A stretch of 64,000 nt of DNA, taken from NCBI GenBank assembly GCA_029339195.1, contig JAPTJF010000270.1:21002-85001 (forward strand). Direction: 5' to 3'. The DNA comes from Micractinium sp. NFX-FRZ. Taxonomy: Eukaryota; Chlorophyta; Trebouxiophyceae; Chlorellales; Chlorellaceae. Both the position numbers and the translations under genes were made by a program. The notes beneath the pieces were generated by a model that worked only from the letters and a program-made list of their open reading frames with translations, was not told where the DNA came from and searched no databases. Numbering within the stretch: the first letter of the stretch is position 1; every line of letters begins with the position of its first letter. Shown here piece after piece: positions 21,471-32,350 of this stretch.

Positions 21471-22349
21471 ATGGCGCGAACCAAAAAGGCGGAACAAAAG
21501 AAGGAGGGGGCCGCCAGCAAGGCGGACGCTCCAGCGCCGGCAGCAGCGGCCACCAAGAAGAAGGGAGCCCAGAAGCCGGAGCCAGCAAAGGAGGCGGCGG
21601 CCGCAGCTGCTGTCGATGCGCAGCAGCAGCAGGAGCAGCAGCAGGCAGCGGCCGCCGTCGGCAACAAGGCGGCGGGCAGCGGCGGTGAAATAGACGACCT
21701 GTTTGGCGCTCTCAAGGGGAAGAAGGCAGCATCAGCGGCAGCAGCAGCAGCAGCACCAGTTGGGACAGATGGAGCCGCAGGAAGCAGCAAGGATGCCAAG
21801 GGCAAGGGCAAGGTGAGCTGCGCAGGCATGGCCCACGGCGCCCGCACCACCTGTCACCGTGCCTCGCTGCCCTGCGGGCCTCATGTGCACCCCACACCGA
21901 TCTTGCTTCCCTGCCTCATGCACGCCCTGTGACTGCCTGGCCTGCAGAAGGCAGCCCCTCCCAAAGTGGTGGGCAACAAGGATGACATCTTTGGCACCGA
22001 GGCAGCAGAGGGGCGCAAGTGAGCCGGGGGCGTTGCATTGGTTGCGAGTGGGGTCCGGGATGCACCACCATGCATGCCTCAGTGTACGGAGCGCTTGCAC
22101 ATGTGCACTTGCCGGCAATATTGCCTCCTCATATCACGCCTGCCCCTGCCCCTCCCCCTCCCTCTCTGCCCCAACCCCCTGCTCCCCCCCGCCCCCCGCG
22201 CCCCGCTTCCACTCGCCCCACCCACCCCTCCCTGCCTCAACAGGCGCACAGAGGAAGGGTTTGCGATCTACAAGGAGGACGAGCTGGGGCTGGGCAGGTC
22301 GGGGGGCAACACCGACAAGTGCCCCTTCGACTGTGAGTGCTGCTTCTGA
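21471..22349 (+). CDS. DUF1764 family protein
   Basis: Three exons: 21471-21810, about 21949-22018 and about 22243-22349. The start ATG gives MARTKKAEQKKEG, a Lys-rich N terminus, followed by an Ala/Gln-rich region, then EIDDLFGALKGKK and DDIFGTEAAEG. The end, EGFAIYKEDELGLG with TDKCPFDCECCF at the stop, is the hallmark of DUF1764, whose members end in a CPFDCDCCF-like cluster. The Cys cluster suggests metal binding, but the function of the family is unknown. The protein is about 170 residues, normal for the family with extra low-complexity sequence. It is divergent from the PQBP1-like gene, sharing a 345-bp upstream region. Confidence 0.9.
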
Positions 22350-23097
22350 GGAGCGAGCGCGCTGGGGGCTGGCCGCGGGGCGCCTGCCTCGGCTGCATGG
22401 GCCACTGTGGGTGTGCACCGAGTAGACGTGCACCGAGTGCAGCACTGCCTGCCTGCCTGTCGGCCGTCTGTTGCCAACACAGTATCCCTTTATCATCCGT
22501 TGGCTCCCCAGGCGCTTTCCGGGTGCCCTCAGCCCCTGCAATCTTGCTCACCTGTACATCTGCCCTCTTGCTACCGGTTTCCACCTGACATTTTCAAGAC
22601 CACGACCCCCATCCCCGTGTCGACCCTCTGTGTTGCATGCCTGCTCTTCTCTGCTACTTGGGTGTGCCACACGCTACGTGCAGACCCTTGCCTCCGTGTC
22701 GCAACGTGTGCCTGCTGTAGTTGCGCCTGCTATGGGTGCTGCTAGCTTGTGTGCCTGCTGTGGTGCCGGCCGCCCTGGGTGCTGCTAGCTTCCACTTGTC
22801 ACACACTCATTGGAGGCGACACAAGAGGTGGGAGGCGGGGGAAGTGATGGCAGTGATAGCTTCTGGCAGGCAAAGAGAAGGGCAGCTGTGGGGGTCGGAC
22901 GAGGAGGGGTGCGCCCGGCGGACCCAGGCAGGCCCAGGCGGGGTGCCGGCGCCTCTCCGGCAATGCCCCAGCAGCCCGGCCTCCCTTCTAATGTGCGGCC
23001 GCAAGGGGCAGAGGGGCAGGAGCGCGGCACCCCTCTGCCGTGCTGCTGCTGCTGCCGGGGGGGGTGATGGCTGTGCCTCGTCCCTGGCCCAGCGGGC
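22350..23097. other. Convergent intergenic spacer
   Basis: Space between the 3' ends of the DUF1764 and ArgRS genes. It is pyrimidine-rich on the left. Two copies of a GTGTGCCTGCTGT-like phrase with GGGTGCTGCTAGCTT at about 22700-22795 form a short tandem repeat. No gene is recognised. Confidence 0.5.
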
Positions 23098-26000
23098 TCA
23101 GATGCGGCAGGATGGGACGTGGATGCCCAGCAGCGCAAAGCAGGCACGCATGGTGCGTGCTGTGGCCTCGCACAGCAGGAGGCGGGAGTCCTCCTCGGGT
23201 GAGCCCACCACCTGGCACTCCTGGTAGAACTGGTTGAACACGGCTGCGGGGGGTGGGTGGGGGGGAGAGGCAACGGTAGGGGTTGAAAAGGGGGAAGGGG
23301 TGGGAGAGGCAACAGTGAGGGTCGAGGGAGGCAGGGCTGGGGCGTGGTGCGACACTGTTGGAATTTTGCGGAACTGGTTGGACCCACCCGCCACGCCACC
23401 CCAGCAACACTTACTCGCTTGTGAGGCAGGCCGCAAGGGTGCGTTCTGACGCAGGGCACAGAGCACAGAGCACACGGCCCAGCACTGGCCTGCATGCGCC
23501 CTTCCACCACCAAGCGAAGCCCACCCACCCACCCCACCCACCTACACACCCATACACCACCCTCCCACCCACTTGACAGGTCGTACAGGTTGCATGCACC
23601 TCAGCGCTGGCCTGCATCCACCTCCTAACAGCCAGATCCCTCCCCCACACCGCCCACACCGCCCCACCCCCACCCCCACCACATGCACACCCATACACCA
23701 CCCTCCCCCCCTATCGGCCTCACTTGACAGGTCGTACAGGTACTCTGTGATGCGGTGGGGCAGCAGGTCCTCCAGCATGTCCTCAACAGCCTCTGCAGGG
23801 GGGGAGGGGAGAGTGGGTGGGTGGAGGGGGAAGCGGAGTGGTCAGGCAGAGGAGGGAGACGGAAAGGCGAGGGGACAAAGGCAACGAGGGGGGCAGCGCA
23901 AGGTACACGGAGGGCGGCTGGCGGGGTGCTCTTTGCGTAGCACAGCCAGCCAACGGTAATGGCACCCCACCCCACCACCCACGGCCTCCCCCACCCGCCA
24001 CCCACCCACCAGAGAAGCGCGCAATCTGCAGTGCCAGTGCCGCCTCCTTCTCGTGCGCCAGCACCACAGAGGCGGTCTGCGCCAGCTCATCAATGTCGCG
24101 CCCTGCAGGCCAGGTGGGAGACATAGGGGGGATGTAGCGAGGAATTCAGACCAGGGAGGGAGGCAGGGCAGCGCAGGGGCTGGTGCTGTTAGCCAGCCGA
24201 GGCACGCCACGGCTTGCATGAAGTTACGGTGCATATATTGGGCAGGCGGGGGAAGGCAAGGTGGGAGGCAGCACTGGCGGCATGAGCAGGGCACGGGCGG
24301 AGGCAGCGCCAGTTTCTGACAGGAGGCGGCGGGGCAGGGTAAGCAGGTGGGCCAGAGAGGCGGTGGAAGGAAAGTTAGCACAGGAGTCAACAGGTGTTGA
24401 GCCGGGGGCTGGGAAGAGCAAGGGGGATCTTCAGCCCATGCCACGGCTGCCCGCCAAGACACACTGCATCACAAGCTGCGCAGGACAACAGGCCGCGGGG
24501 GCTCACCGCTCTTGCGCATGATTGCGTTGATGCGGGCGTGGGCGTACAGCTGGTACACCGCCGTGTTGCCCTGCAAGCACGCGACAGGAGCAGGGAGAGA
24601 GGGTGCCAGGTGGGGGTGCGAGGATGACCTACACTTTCAGGCCCTGGGGTCCCAGGGCGCCGGCCGCCGCCCCAAGCCTCTGCCAGCTCTGCAGCCTCTG
24701 CCGCCACGCCGCCGCTCCCCGCCACCCACCCCCCTCACGTTCATGCTGAGCATCTCGTCGAAAGAGAACTTGTAGTTGGTGGTGCGGTGGCTCTTCAGGT
24801 CGGCATACTTGACTGGGCAGAGTCACAACAGGGGGAGAGGAGGGGGGGGAGTCGCGGCTGGGTGAGAGGTGCAGTGGAGGGGTACTACAAGCACATCTTG
24901 TATCGGTGCCAAGGGAGGAGAGCGGGGGGATGAGGGAACCCAACCAACGCGGGTGGCTGCGCTGGACCAACCCCAGCAGCTGCTTGTGCCCTCGCTCTCC
25001 CCCACCATTTCCGCATGGCTTGCGAGGGTGCATGCTGGGGGCGTGACGTGGCTCCACAGGTTGCTTTGGTGGAGTGGGAAGCATCACCCTCGTGCATCCC
25101 CCGCCCTGCCTCCCCCCTCTCTTACCCGCTCCATAGCCCATGGCACGAGACGCCTCCTCAATGTCCTCGGGGCTGGCGTCAGGCCTGGAGTTGGGCGGGT
25201 GGGTGGGGTGGTGTTGTGCAGGCATGTGGAGTGAGCGGTGAGGGCGGGGCATGCAGAATAAGCTGGCAGGGCGACCGCTGAATGCCCAAGAGTATGACCC
25301 GTGTCGGGGCTATTCTGGCGCAGGAGCGATGGTTGATTCACTGTGGCACTCCATGTGCACACGGCACCCTGCCGCTGCACGCACAAAGACAGGAGAGGCG
25401 CCACGATTCACCCTCCGCCCCCCCCCTCCACCCCACTCACTGCCGCTCCTTGACGATGTTGACCACCCGGGTCTTGGCCTCGTCCAGCAGCTCCACCAGG
25501 CGCACCACCTGAGGCACCACAGCAGGCACAGCAGGCATGTCAGCAGGGGGGGCGGGGTGGGGGACCCGGCAGGCATGGCAGCGTGCAGTCAGCGTGTACG
25601 TCCGCAGGGGACACCAGACTCGTCCAGCACCCACCTCCAAGAGGCGCACCAACTTGGGGGGTACTAGGGGTAAGCAAAGCAGGCACACCCTAAACCATGC
25701 ATTCCGACCGACCCCACGCCCCCCTGCTGTCACTCACATCTCCCGACCGGCTGCGGAACTTCTTGCCGTCGTCTCCCAGCACCAGCCCAAAGCCGACGTG
25801 GTCGATGCGCACGGTGCGGTCGGTGGGCATGTAGCCAGCCTTCTTGGCGCCCGCAAACACCTGGGGGGGCAGGCACATGGGGGGGCAGTGCGGGGTGCGG
25901 TGAGCATCACGGCATGGTGGCAGGGCCGGCAGCCGCCGGCTTGGCCAGCAAGCACCTGCGCCGTTCGTGGGAGGCAACAAGGGCGGTGTCCCGGGCGGGG

Positions 26001-29000
26001 CAAAAGGTCAATGCGGTGGAAGGGCAGCTGGCAGCATTCTGGCCGTCCGCCGACGCTCTAGGAGCAGGCGGGGGAGGCGTGAGGGTCAGGCGCATCCCAG
26101 AGCAGCAGTGCCGCCCGTCGTGCCGCCACCATGCCACCCCCTCCACTCGCTCACCCCTCACTCCCCGGCCTCACCATGTCAAGCCGATAGGGGGGGGGTA
26201 GTGAACCCTAACCCTAAACCCTAAACCCTATCGGCCTCACCATGTCAAAGTGTGTGGACTGCCCCATGTCTGTGACGTAGATGATCCAGTCGGCCTTCTC
26301 CACCTCGATGCGGTGCTTCACTGCAGCGTGGGGTGGGGGAGCAGGGGGGAGGTGAGCGACACATGTTTGCAGGAGAGGGCAGCGGGGAGATGGAGGACAT
26401 GTGTATAGAAAAGAGGGCACCGGGTGCGTGGGTGGGTGAGGGGGGTGCCAGCACTGGCTGCGTGCGGTGCTGCACAGCTTGTCAGCCAAACCCACAACAA
26501 TTCACCGCCTCCCCGCCTTCGAGCGCACACAGCCGCTCCTCCCTCACCTGCCGCCATGTCGGTGGAAGCGTAGCCAAAGCCGCCGTCGCTCTTCTGCACG
26601 ATGAGCGGGATCTGGACGCCCTGCAACCGGAGAATGAGACGGGGTGCAGCAGTGGGGGAGAGGGGGATGAGGGGCGGTGCTGCCAGGGGGGTCCCGGGGG
26701 GGTCCCGGCTGACGTGTGTGTGCACACCCGCAGCAGGGGACACGCCGGCGCAGCGGACATGGGGCGGCACGGCAGGCAGCTGCAGTGACACAGCCTTCCC
26801 CAGCCTGCGAATGGGTCGTGGCAGCCCGGAGGCAGCAGCTTACAGTCACTCCGCTGACTGCTCCTGTCTAGAGGCCCCCTCTCTGGCCCATTTGAGCTTG
26901 CTCACCCCGCCCACCCTCCACCCTGGTTTGAACGCACGCCTGCCGTCCGTCTCTTGCACCGCCTGCCACCCCCGCTCAGCCCCCCTCCCACCCGCCTCCG
27001 TGGTCCTTACCTCCACAAACACGCACTTGGCGCCGTCGCTCTCCTCCGCCACGCCTCGCTCCATCAGGTCGTCAACCACTGGGGGGGCAGGCAGGAGGGG
27101 GTGAGAAGTTTGATGAGGACGATGCATTGTATTCTAAGCACACGATTTACAAACTCGTCAACCGTTCGGGGGAGGAGGGTGGAGAAGGAAAGGGGGAGGA
27201 GAGTGGAAGGCGATCTGGCGGCACGTTCACAACATAATGTACCGCTTTCCAGTGTGAGGGGCGCAATATTTTAGGTGAAATCAAGCTGCGGATGTGCTGC
27301 CTGTTATGGCCGTATGCCGAGGACCTGAGCTGGCTGCAGCACGCTCATGTGCAGCGTCAGCAGGCGCAGCAGGAAGCAGACAGCCTCGCCGGGACCTGGC
27401 CAAGGTTCGATTGGCGCCACAGACACCAAGCGCATCGGCTGGCAGGCAGGCACAAGCAGCACCCCACCTGGCTTGAGCATGGGGTTGTAGAAGCTCTCGC
27501 CGCGCTCTGCAGGCAGCCCAGGGGACCGGGAATCACAGGCTGTCAGCACGCAGTGGCGTGGTGCTCGGTGGTACGCCGAGTCATTCCTGGCAGCGGCAGC
27601 GGGCGCGTGAAGTACAGCCAGCCCAGCCTCCAGACCTTGCTCCCACGCGTGATCCCCCCACCGACGGTCAACACTTGCACATCCGAGGACACTCTCCCGC
27701 CCTCTACCCAGTGGTATGGCAGACTATGGAGAGGCAGCCCCCGCCACCCACCCACCGGTGAGCGTCACCCCCAGGCGGTCGTAGATCTTCTGGAACTCCT
27801 GGCGGGAGGCGTTGCAGATGCGCTCCCACGCCTGCGCCGCAGTGTGATGGGGAGGGACCAGGGCAGGAGTTGGGGGGGCGCAGGGGCGCGGCACAGAGCG
27901 GGCATGCACATGGTGAAGTGGGGGGCGGGAAGCGGTGCACTTGCGCAGGAGCATCAAACCGCACAGCACCCGCCCAACCACCCCACCGCGCACTCCCCCC
28001 ACCCTCCCACCCTCCCCCGCCCCCCGCCCCCCACCCCGCCCACCTTGCGGTACTCCTCCCGCCCCCCCTGCAGCTCCGTCACCGCCTCCCGCGCCCGCGT
28101 CTTGAACTCCTCGTCCTCGTCAAACCGCGCCTTGGCGGCGCGGTACAGCACCTGCAACAACCAGGGGAGCGCATGGCACAGGTTACAATGAGGTAGCCCT
28201 GGGGCAAACACGCCCCTTCTTCCAACATGCCTTGGTGGCAAAGGTCAGCGGCTGCAGGACGGGCTCGCGACACAACACCACGTCCCCATCATCGCTGCGC
28301 ATCGCCCCCCTCGTACTGACTTCCTCCTCTTCATTCGGGCAATCCATGCACCGCCCCATTCCACCCAGCCCCGCCCTCCTCTTCATTCGGGCAATCCATG
28401 CATCGTCATATATTCCACCCCACCCCGCCCATCACCTGCAGGTCGGCCACGTCCTCGTCGGTGGCCGCGTTCAGCCCCTCGGGCCGCTTCTCCGCAATGT
28501 ATTGGATCAGCATGCCAAACTGGGTGCCCCAGTCGCCCTGCACAATAACACAAGGGAGCGGGGGAGGAGGGAGGGGTGAGCAGGCAGCGCTGGTGCGTCG
28601 CTGCCGGGCATGGGCCTCCCTGGCCCCGCTGGCCGCCTCCACCCTGCAAGACGCCGCCCCCCCGCCGCCAAGCCTGCCGACCCCTCCAGTGGACCAGCGT
28701 GCCCCCCTGGCGCCCCAGCCACCCTCAGCTTCCGCCCTGCCTGTGCCTGTGCGCCCCAAGTAACCCCCCAGCGTTCCACCAAGCCCCACCCCCCGGCCCC
28801 CGCCCCCGCTCACAATGTGGTTGAGGCGCAGCACGTTGGCGCCGCAGAACTCGAGCGCGTTGGCAATCGTGTCGCCCAGGATGGTGGAGCTGCAACAAGG
28901 GGGTTGCGTGATTAAGCAGTGGATGGCCACAAGCGGGAGGAACGTGGCCAGGCACAGAGGCCCTTGCTGTGGCCCCCGAAGATGGAGCTGCGCAGACAGG

Positions 29001-30888
29001 AACATGGCTTCCCGTAAAGCGGGGGCCAAAGCCACTCGCGCCCCCTGCCCCCTGCCCGCTGGCGACCCCTGATTGGCAGCGCACGCAGGGCAGGGCAGGG
29101 AAACAGGGGTGTGCCCAGCCCCCCCAGGCCCCCTCACCGCAGGTGCCCTGCATGCATTAGGGTTTAGGGTTTAAAAACCTAAAACCCTAACCCCTAAAAC
29201 CCTCCTCACCGCAGGTGCCCCACGTGCATCTCCTTGGCCACGTTGGGAGATGAGAAGTCGACCACCACCCGCTGGCCGGCATAGCCCTGGGGGGCCCAGC
29301 TGGCGATGCCGTCGCGCAGCATGCTGCAGCGGGGGGGCAGGGCGAGGGCAGGGCAGGCATGGGGAGGGCGGTGAGGCAGGGAGGTGGAGGGCCACGGGAC
29401 ATGGGTGGAGTTTGAAAGGCGTGGGAAACAAAGCAGGGGCGGGCGCTGCGCTTCATCGCGAAGCCGTGCGGCAGCTGGCTGCACCAGCAGCGACGCCCCC
29501 AGCAGCACAGCACCGTGCTGCCACCTGCACCCAGCCGGGGCCCGCCGGCGCTGCATGTCTCAGCCAAGCATGCATGGGATGTAGCACTGCTGCGCGTGCG
29601 CCCTCCCCGCCTGGCCGCCATTGCTCTTCAGTATGCTGACCTCGCCTGCCAACCCCCTGTTCCTCACGTTGTGATGCGGGCCGCCAGCCACTCCTTGCTG
29701 ATGCGGATGTTGATGAAGCCGGGGCCTGGAGGGAAGGGGGGGGGAGGAGTGGGTGCGGGGGGTGAAATCGTGCGGTCTGGGCAATGCGGGCTATGGCGGA
29801 CTTGGGACAGAACTAATATCAGTGAACATGAGGGCACCTGCAGCCACCCCACGGGGCTGGGCAACAGATGCACCCTTCTGGCCAACAGCGGGTTGAGCCG
29901 CCACTGCCAGCTGTCTTTCTGGCAGATGCAGGCAGGTACCCACCCACCCACCCACCTGCCAGGCTGGTCTCCGCCACCATGCCGGTGTCGGGCAGGTTTG
30001 CCAGGATGGCCTCGGCAACCATGCGGGGGGCCTTGGGGGCATCGGGCTGCAGCAGGGGTGATGGTTTGAAGGGAGGGGGTGAAGTGAAAGGGAGGGGAGG
30101 GGAGGGGAGGGGAGGGGAGGGTCGTAGGGGGGCGTTTGGGGCGCCTGGCGTAGAGGCCAGAAGGGTGGGGTGAGAAGAGGGGAGGAAAGGGCCCAGATGG
30201 TGGTGCGAGGCAGGCAGTCAACAAGGGTGCAGCGCAGCAGGTGCAGTGGAGGGCAAACCGCCAAACTGCCGGCACGGCTGTGCCCACACACTGCCCATGC
30301 ACACAAGTTGCTGCACAATGGCTGCAGGCGCTGACAGCGGGCCTGCGTGCCTGCCTCGCTGTCGGGTCACCCCCGCCCCTGCATCCTGCTGACAGCCCGC
30401 CTGCAGCGACCCGCCCCCGCTGCTCCCTGGCCCCTCTGCTGCCCCAGCATACACACAATCCATTCTGGCAGCACCCACACCCACAAACTGCCCCTTCCTC
30501 ATCCAGGCTGTCCCCATCACCATTCCTCAAAGATGCAGACACCCCGCCGCCTGGCTCCACCCCCCCTGCCCCCCCGCACCTTGCCCTTCATCTTTCCGTG
30601 CAGCGCCATGGCGTTGTTGCACTGGTAGTCCCCAAACTTGGGCTGGTTGCAGGGCGCCACCACCGCCTGCTCCCCAGCCATCGCCGGGAAGGCGGCGTCA
30701 ATGGCGGCCTGAAACGTGCCCGTCAGCTGCTGCCGCACGCTGCCACCCGCCACGGCAGCAGGCGGCGTGGCAACGGCAACGGTGGATGCCGCTGCCACGG
30801 CGCCTGCACCGCCATCCGTCGCTGCTGCCGCTGCGTTGGTGATCATGAGGTCAAGCTTGCCAATGGCCTCGCTGATTTCCCGGGACAT
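23098..30888 (-). CDS. Arginyl-tRNA synthetase
   Basis: About 20 exons on the minus strand. The protein starts [16 protein letters not shown] (ATG at 30888) and has the N-terminal additional domain with [19 protein letters not shown] and [14 protein letters not shown]. The catalytic core has [19 protein letters not shown] (the HIGH-type signature is HVGHL, at about 29205-29265), [63 protein letters not shown] and [20 protein letters not shown]. The KMSKS loop is replaced by GKKFRSRSG, as is common in eukaryotic ArgRS. The C-terminal anticodon-binding part has [44 protein letters not shown] and [11 protein letters not shown], ending [11 protein letters not shown] at 23098. The enzyme charges tRNA-Arg. 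An in-frame upstream segment to an acceptor at about 30930 and a possible leader exon at about 31464 (MTALRHRAASLL) raise the chance of a dual-targeted form, but the phases I tried do not join. Two of its donors carry telomere-type inserts. Confidence 0.92.
23548..23741 (-). repeat. Tandem copy of an exon end plus donor (139-150 bp offset)
   Basis: The end of the ArgRS exon ITEYLYDLS with its donor (23721-23741) is repeated at 23571-23591 in the downstream intron with 21 of 21 bases identical. A second matching block (23687-23707 with 23548-23568) shows that intron sequence was duplicated as well. The CCCTATCGGC word at 23709-23718 lies right at the real donor. Confidence 0.85.
26167..26248 (-). 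repeat. Telomere-repeat insert flanked by a 16-bp duplication of a splice junction
   Basis: GGCCTCACCATGTCAA occurs at 26167-26182 and again at 26233-26248. It covers the end of the ArgRS exon (THFDM) and its GTGAGG donor. Between the copies lies a roughly 50-bp insert containing CCCTAACCCTAAACCCTAAA. The insert begins GCCGATAGGG (26183-26192) and ends CCCTATCGGC (26226-26235), a perfect 10-bp inverted repeat. The exon-proximal copy is the used junction; the other copy is intronic. Confidence 0.9.
28323..28402. repeat. Two tandem 52-bp units in an ArgRS intron
   Basis: Bases 28323-28350 and 28375-28402 are identical (CTTCATTCGGGCAATCCATG core), and the following CCACCC/CCCCGCC stretch also repeats loosely. 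It lies in the intron before the exon that reads back from about 28433. Confidence 0.85.
29132..29229 (-). repeat. Telomere-repeat hairpin flanked by a duplicated splice junction
   Basis: The end of the EMHVGHLR exon of ArgRS with its donor (29204-29229) is repeated at 29132-29157; the first 17 bases are identical and the rest diverges. The 46 bp between start TAGGGTTTAGGGTTT and end with CCCTAACCCCTAAAACCCT, so TTTAGGG units face CCCTAAA units and can fold into a hairpin. Confidence 0.9.
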
Positions 30889-32350
30889 GGGACCTCCGCT
30901 TGCTGCGCCACCCCAGCGGCGGCTGCCTGCATGGTAACACGGACAGACGGCGGCAAGGTGGGAAGGGGTGGGGCAGCCTGAGAGTTGCACATTGTATTAC
31001 GTGCGAGTTTACTACCAGAGGCAAACGTGGAGTCTTCTTGTTATTACGGGCGCCTCGGCGCTGCACAAATCCCAGGCTGCAGTGGCGGCAGGCGGCAGCG
31101 GCGGCAGGCGGCAGTGGCGGCGGCGCCGGTGCACAAGCCACCGCTGCCGCAGCGACCCAGCCAGCGCAACAAGGCACCTATAGTCTTAAGACTGCGAGAT
31201 GAGCGGAAGGAGGTGCGGATGGCACGGGCTCCAGTAGCTGCATGGTGCAAAGGCATGTAGGCGTCAGCGGGGCGCGGCGGCGATGCACCTACTCGCTTAC
31301 AACATTTAAGAAGCAAAGTTTGGCAGCGGCGCTGCGGCATTGCGATGTCCGCACCTGTCAGTCGGGTGGGCTGCAGGCTCGCCAGGAGCATGGCAGACCA
31401 AAAGAACAATCGGGTGACCCACCCTGTCCGTGAGCAGAGAGGCGGCGCGATGGCGGAGCGCGGTCATGGCAGGGAGCCGCCCGCGCCCAGCCGGATCACT
31501 GCACTTTCCACCCGCGCCGCCGCCGCCGCCCCGCACTGCCCCAGCGGCTGCAACTTGCAGCAAGATGGACAGGCTCAGGATACCAGCCTCAACATATATT
31601 GGGAAACGCACTGGTGATATTTAAAACAGAGATGCTGGCGATTGTCTTCGCCCAGCCTAAGTGGCCACAGGTGGCTGCACAACGAGATGGCACTGCTGCA
31701 TGGTTGCAAGGATTCGAGCAGGTTCAGAGCAGACACCACATACAGCCTTTGTTGATGCCATCGCTAATGCATACATGCACTCACCACGTGGATGACCAGT
31801 CTGCCCCACCTGCGTCACTCTGGTCAGCAGCTGGCTCTTTTTCAGCGCAGGTGTTGTTCGGCGCTGCCCTGTCCCTGCCAGTGCTCCCCACGTGTGAGGA
31901 GGTGGGGCGCTTGCATGAGAGGCGGTGCCAACACGGTTGGCACTGCTTTCGGCACCCCACTGCACCCCCGTGTGCCAAGGTGGCACCCACCCAAGATGAT
32001 GGCACCACTTGCTGGGGCCCAGAGACGTGCCACTGGTCGCAGTGAGCTGAGTGTGTGAGCTTCTTGCAGTGGGAGTTTTTCATGCGGTTGGCAGGCATTC
32101 GAGTTCTTGATTGGGTGATCAAATTCAAAGTTGGTTCATGAATCGAAGAGACTTCACGGGACGGCCTGCCTTTGAGTGCCGTGACAAACACAATTGAGAC
32201 GGTGGGTGTGCAATGAACAAAGTAGGGCCTGCTAGGAGATGGGCAGGCACAGGCGGTGACCATGAAGGCATGCATCGAGGAGGGAGGCATGCCTGCTGCA
32301 TCAACTTGAGGCGAGAAAGAAGCTTGGCCTCAGCTGTCAGTCTGGCTGTG
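30889..32350. other. Spacer between ArgRS and squalene epoxidase
   Basis: It holds the ArgRS 5' region at its left and the squalene epoxidase 3' region at its right (both genes are on the minus strand). A GGCGGCAGGCGGCAG-type simple repeat lies at about 31085-31130. A possible ArgRS leader exon reads back from ATG 31464. From about 31560 to 32340 GC is lower; no gene is recognised there. Confidence 0.45.

Noticed and set aside
25691..25704. A further telomere-type insert (ACACCCTAAACC) in an ArgRS intron
   Set aside because: Only a single CCCTAAA with no flanking duplication; within chance expectation.
26167..26248. A true chromosome end or contig fusion at the telomere repeats
   Set aside because: Only a few units are present and the ArgRS gene continues normally on both sides, so it is an interstitial insert.
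31429..31464. ArgRS leader exon (MTALRHRAASLL)
   Set aside because: The donor and the next acceptor do not join in a compatible phase in the versions tried; mentioned only as a possibility.
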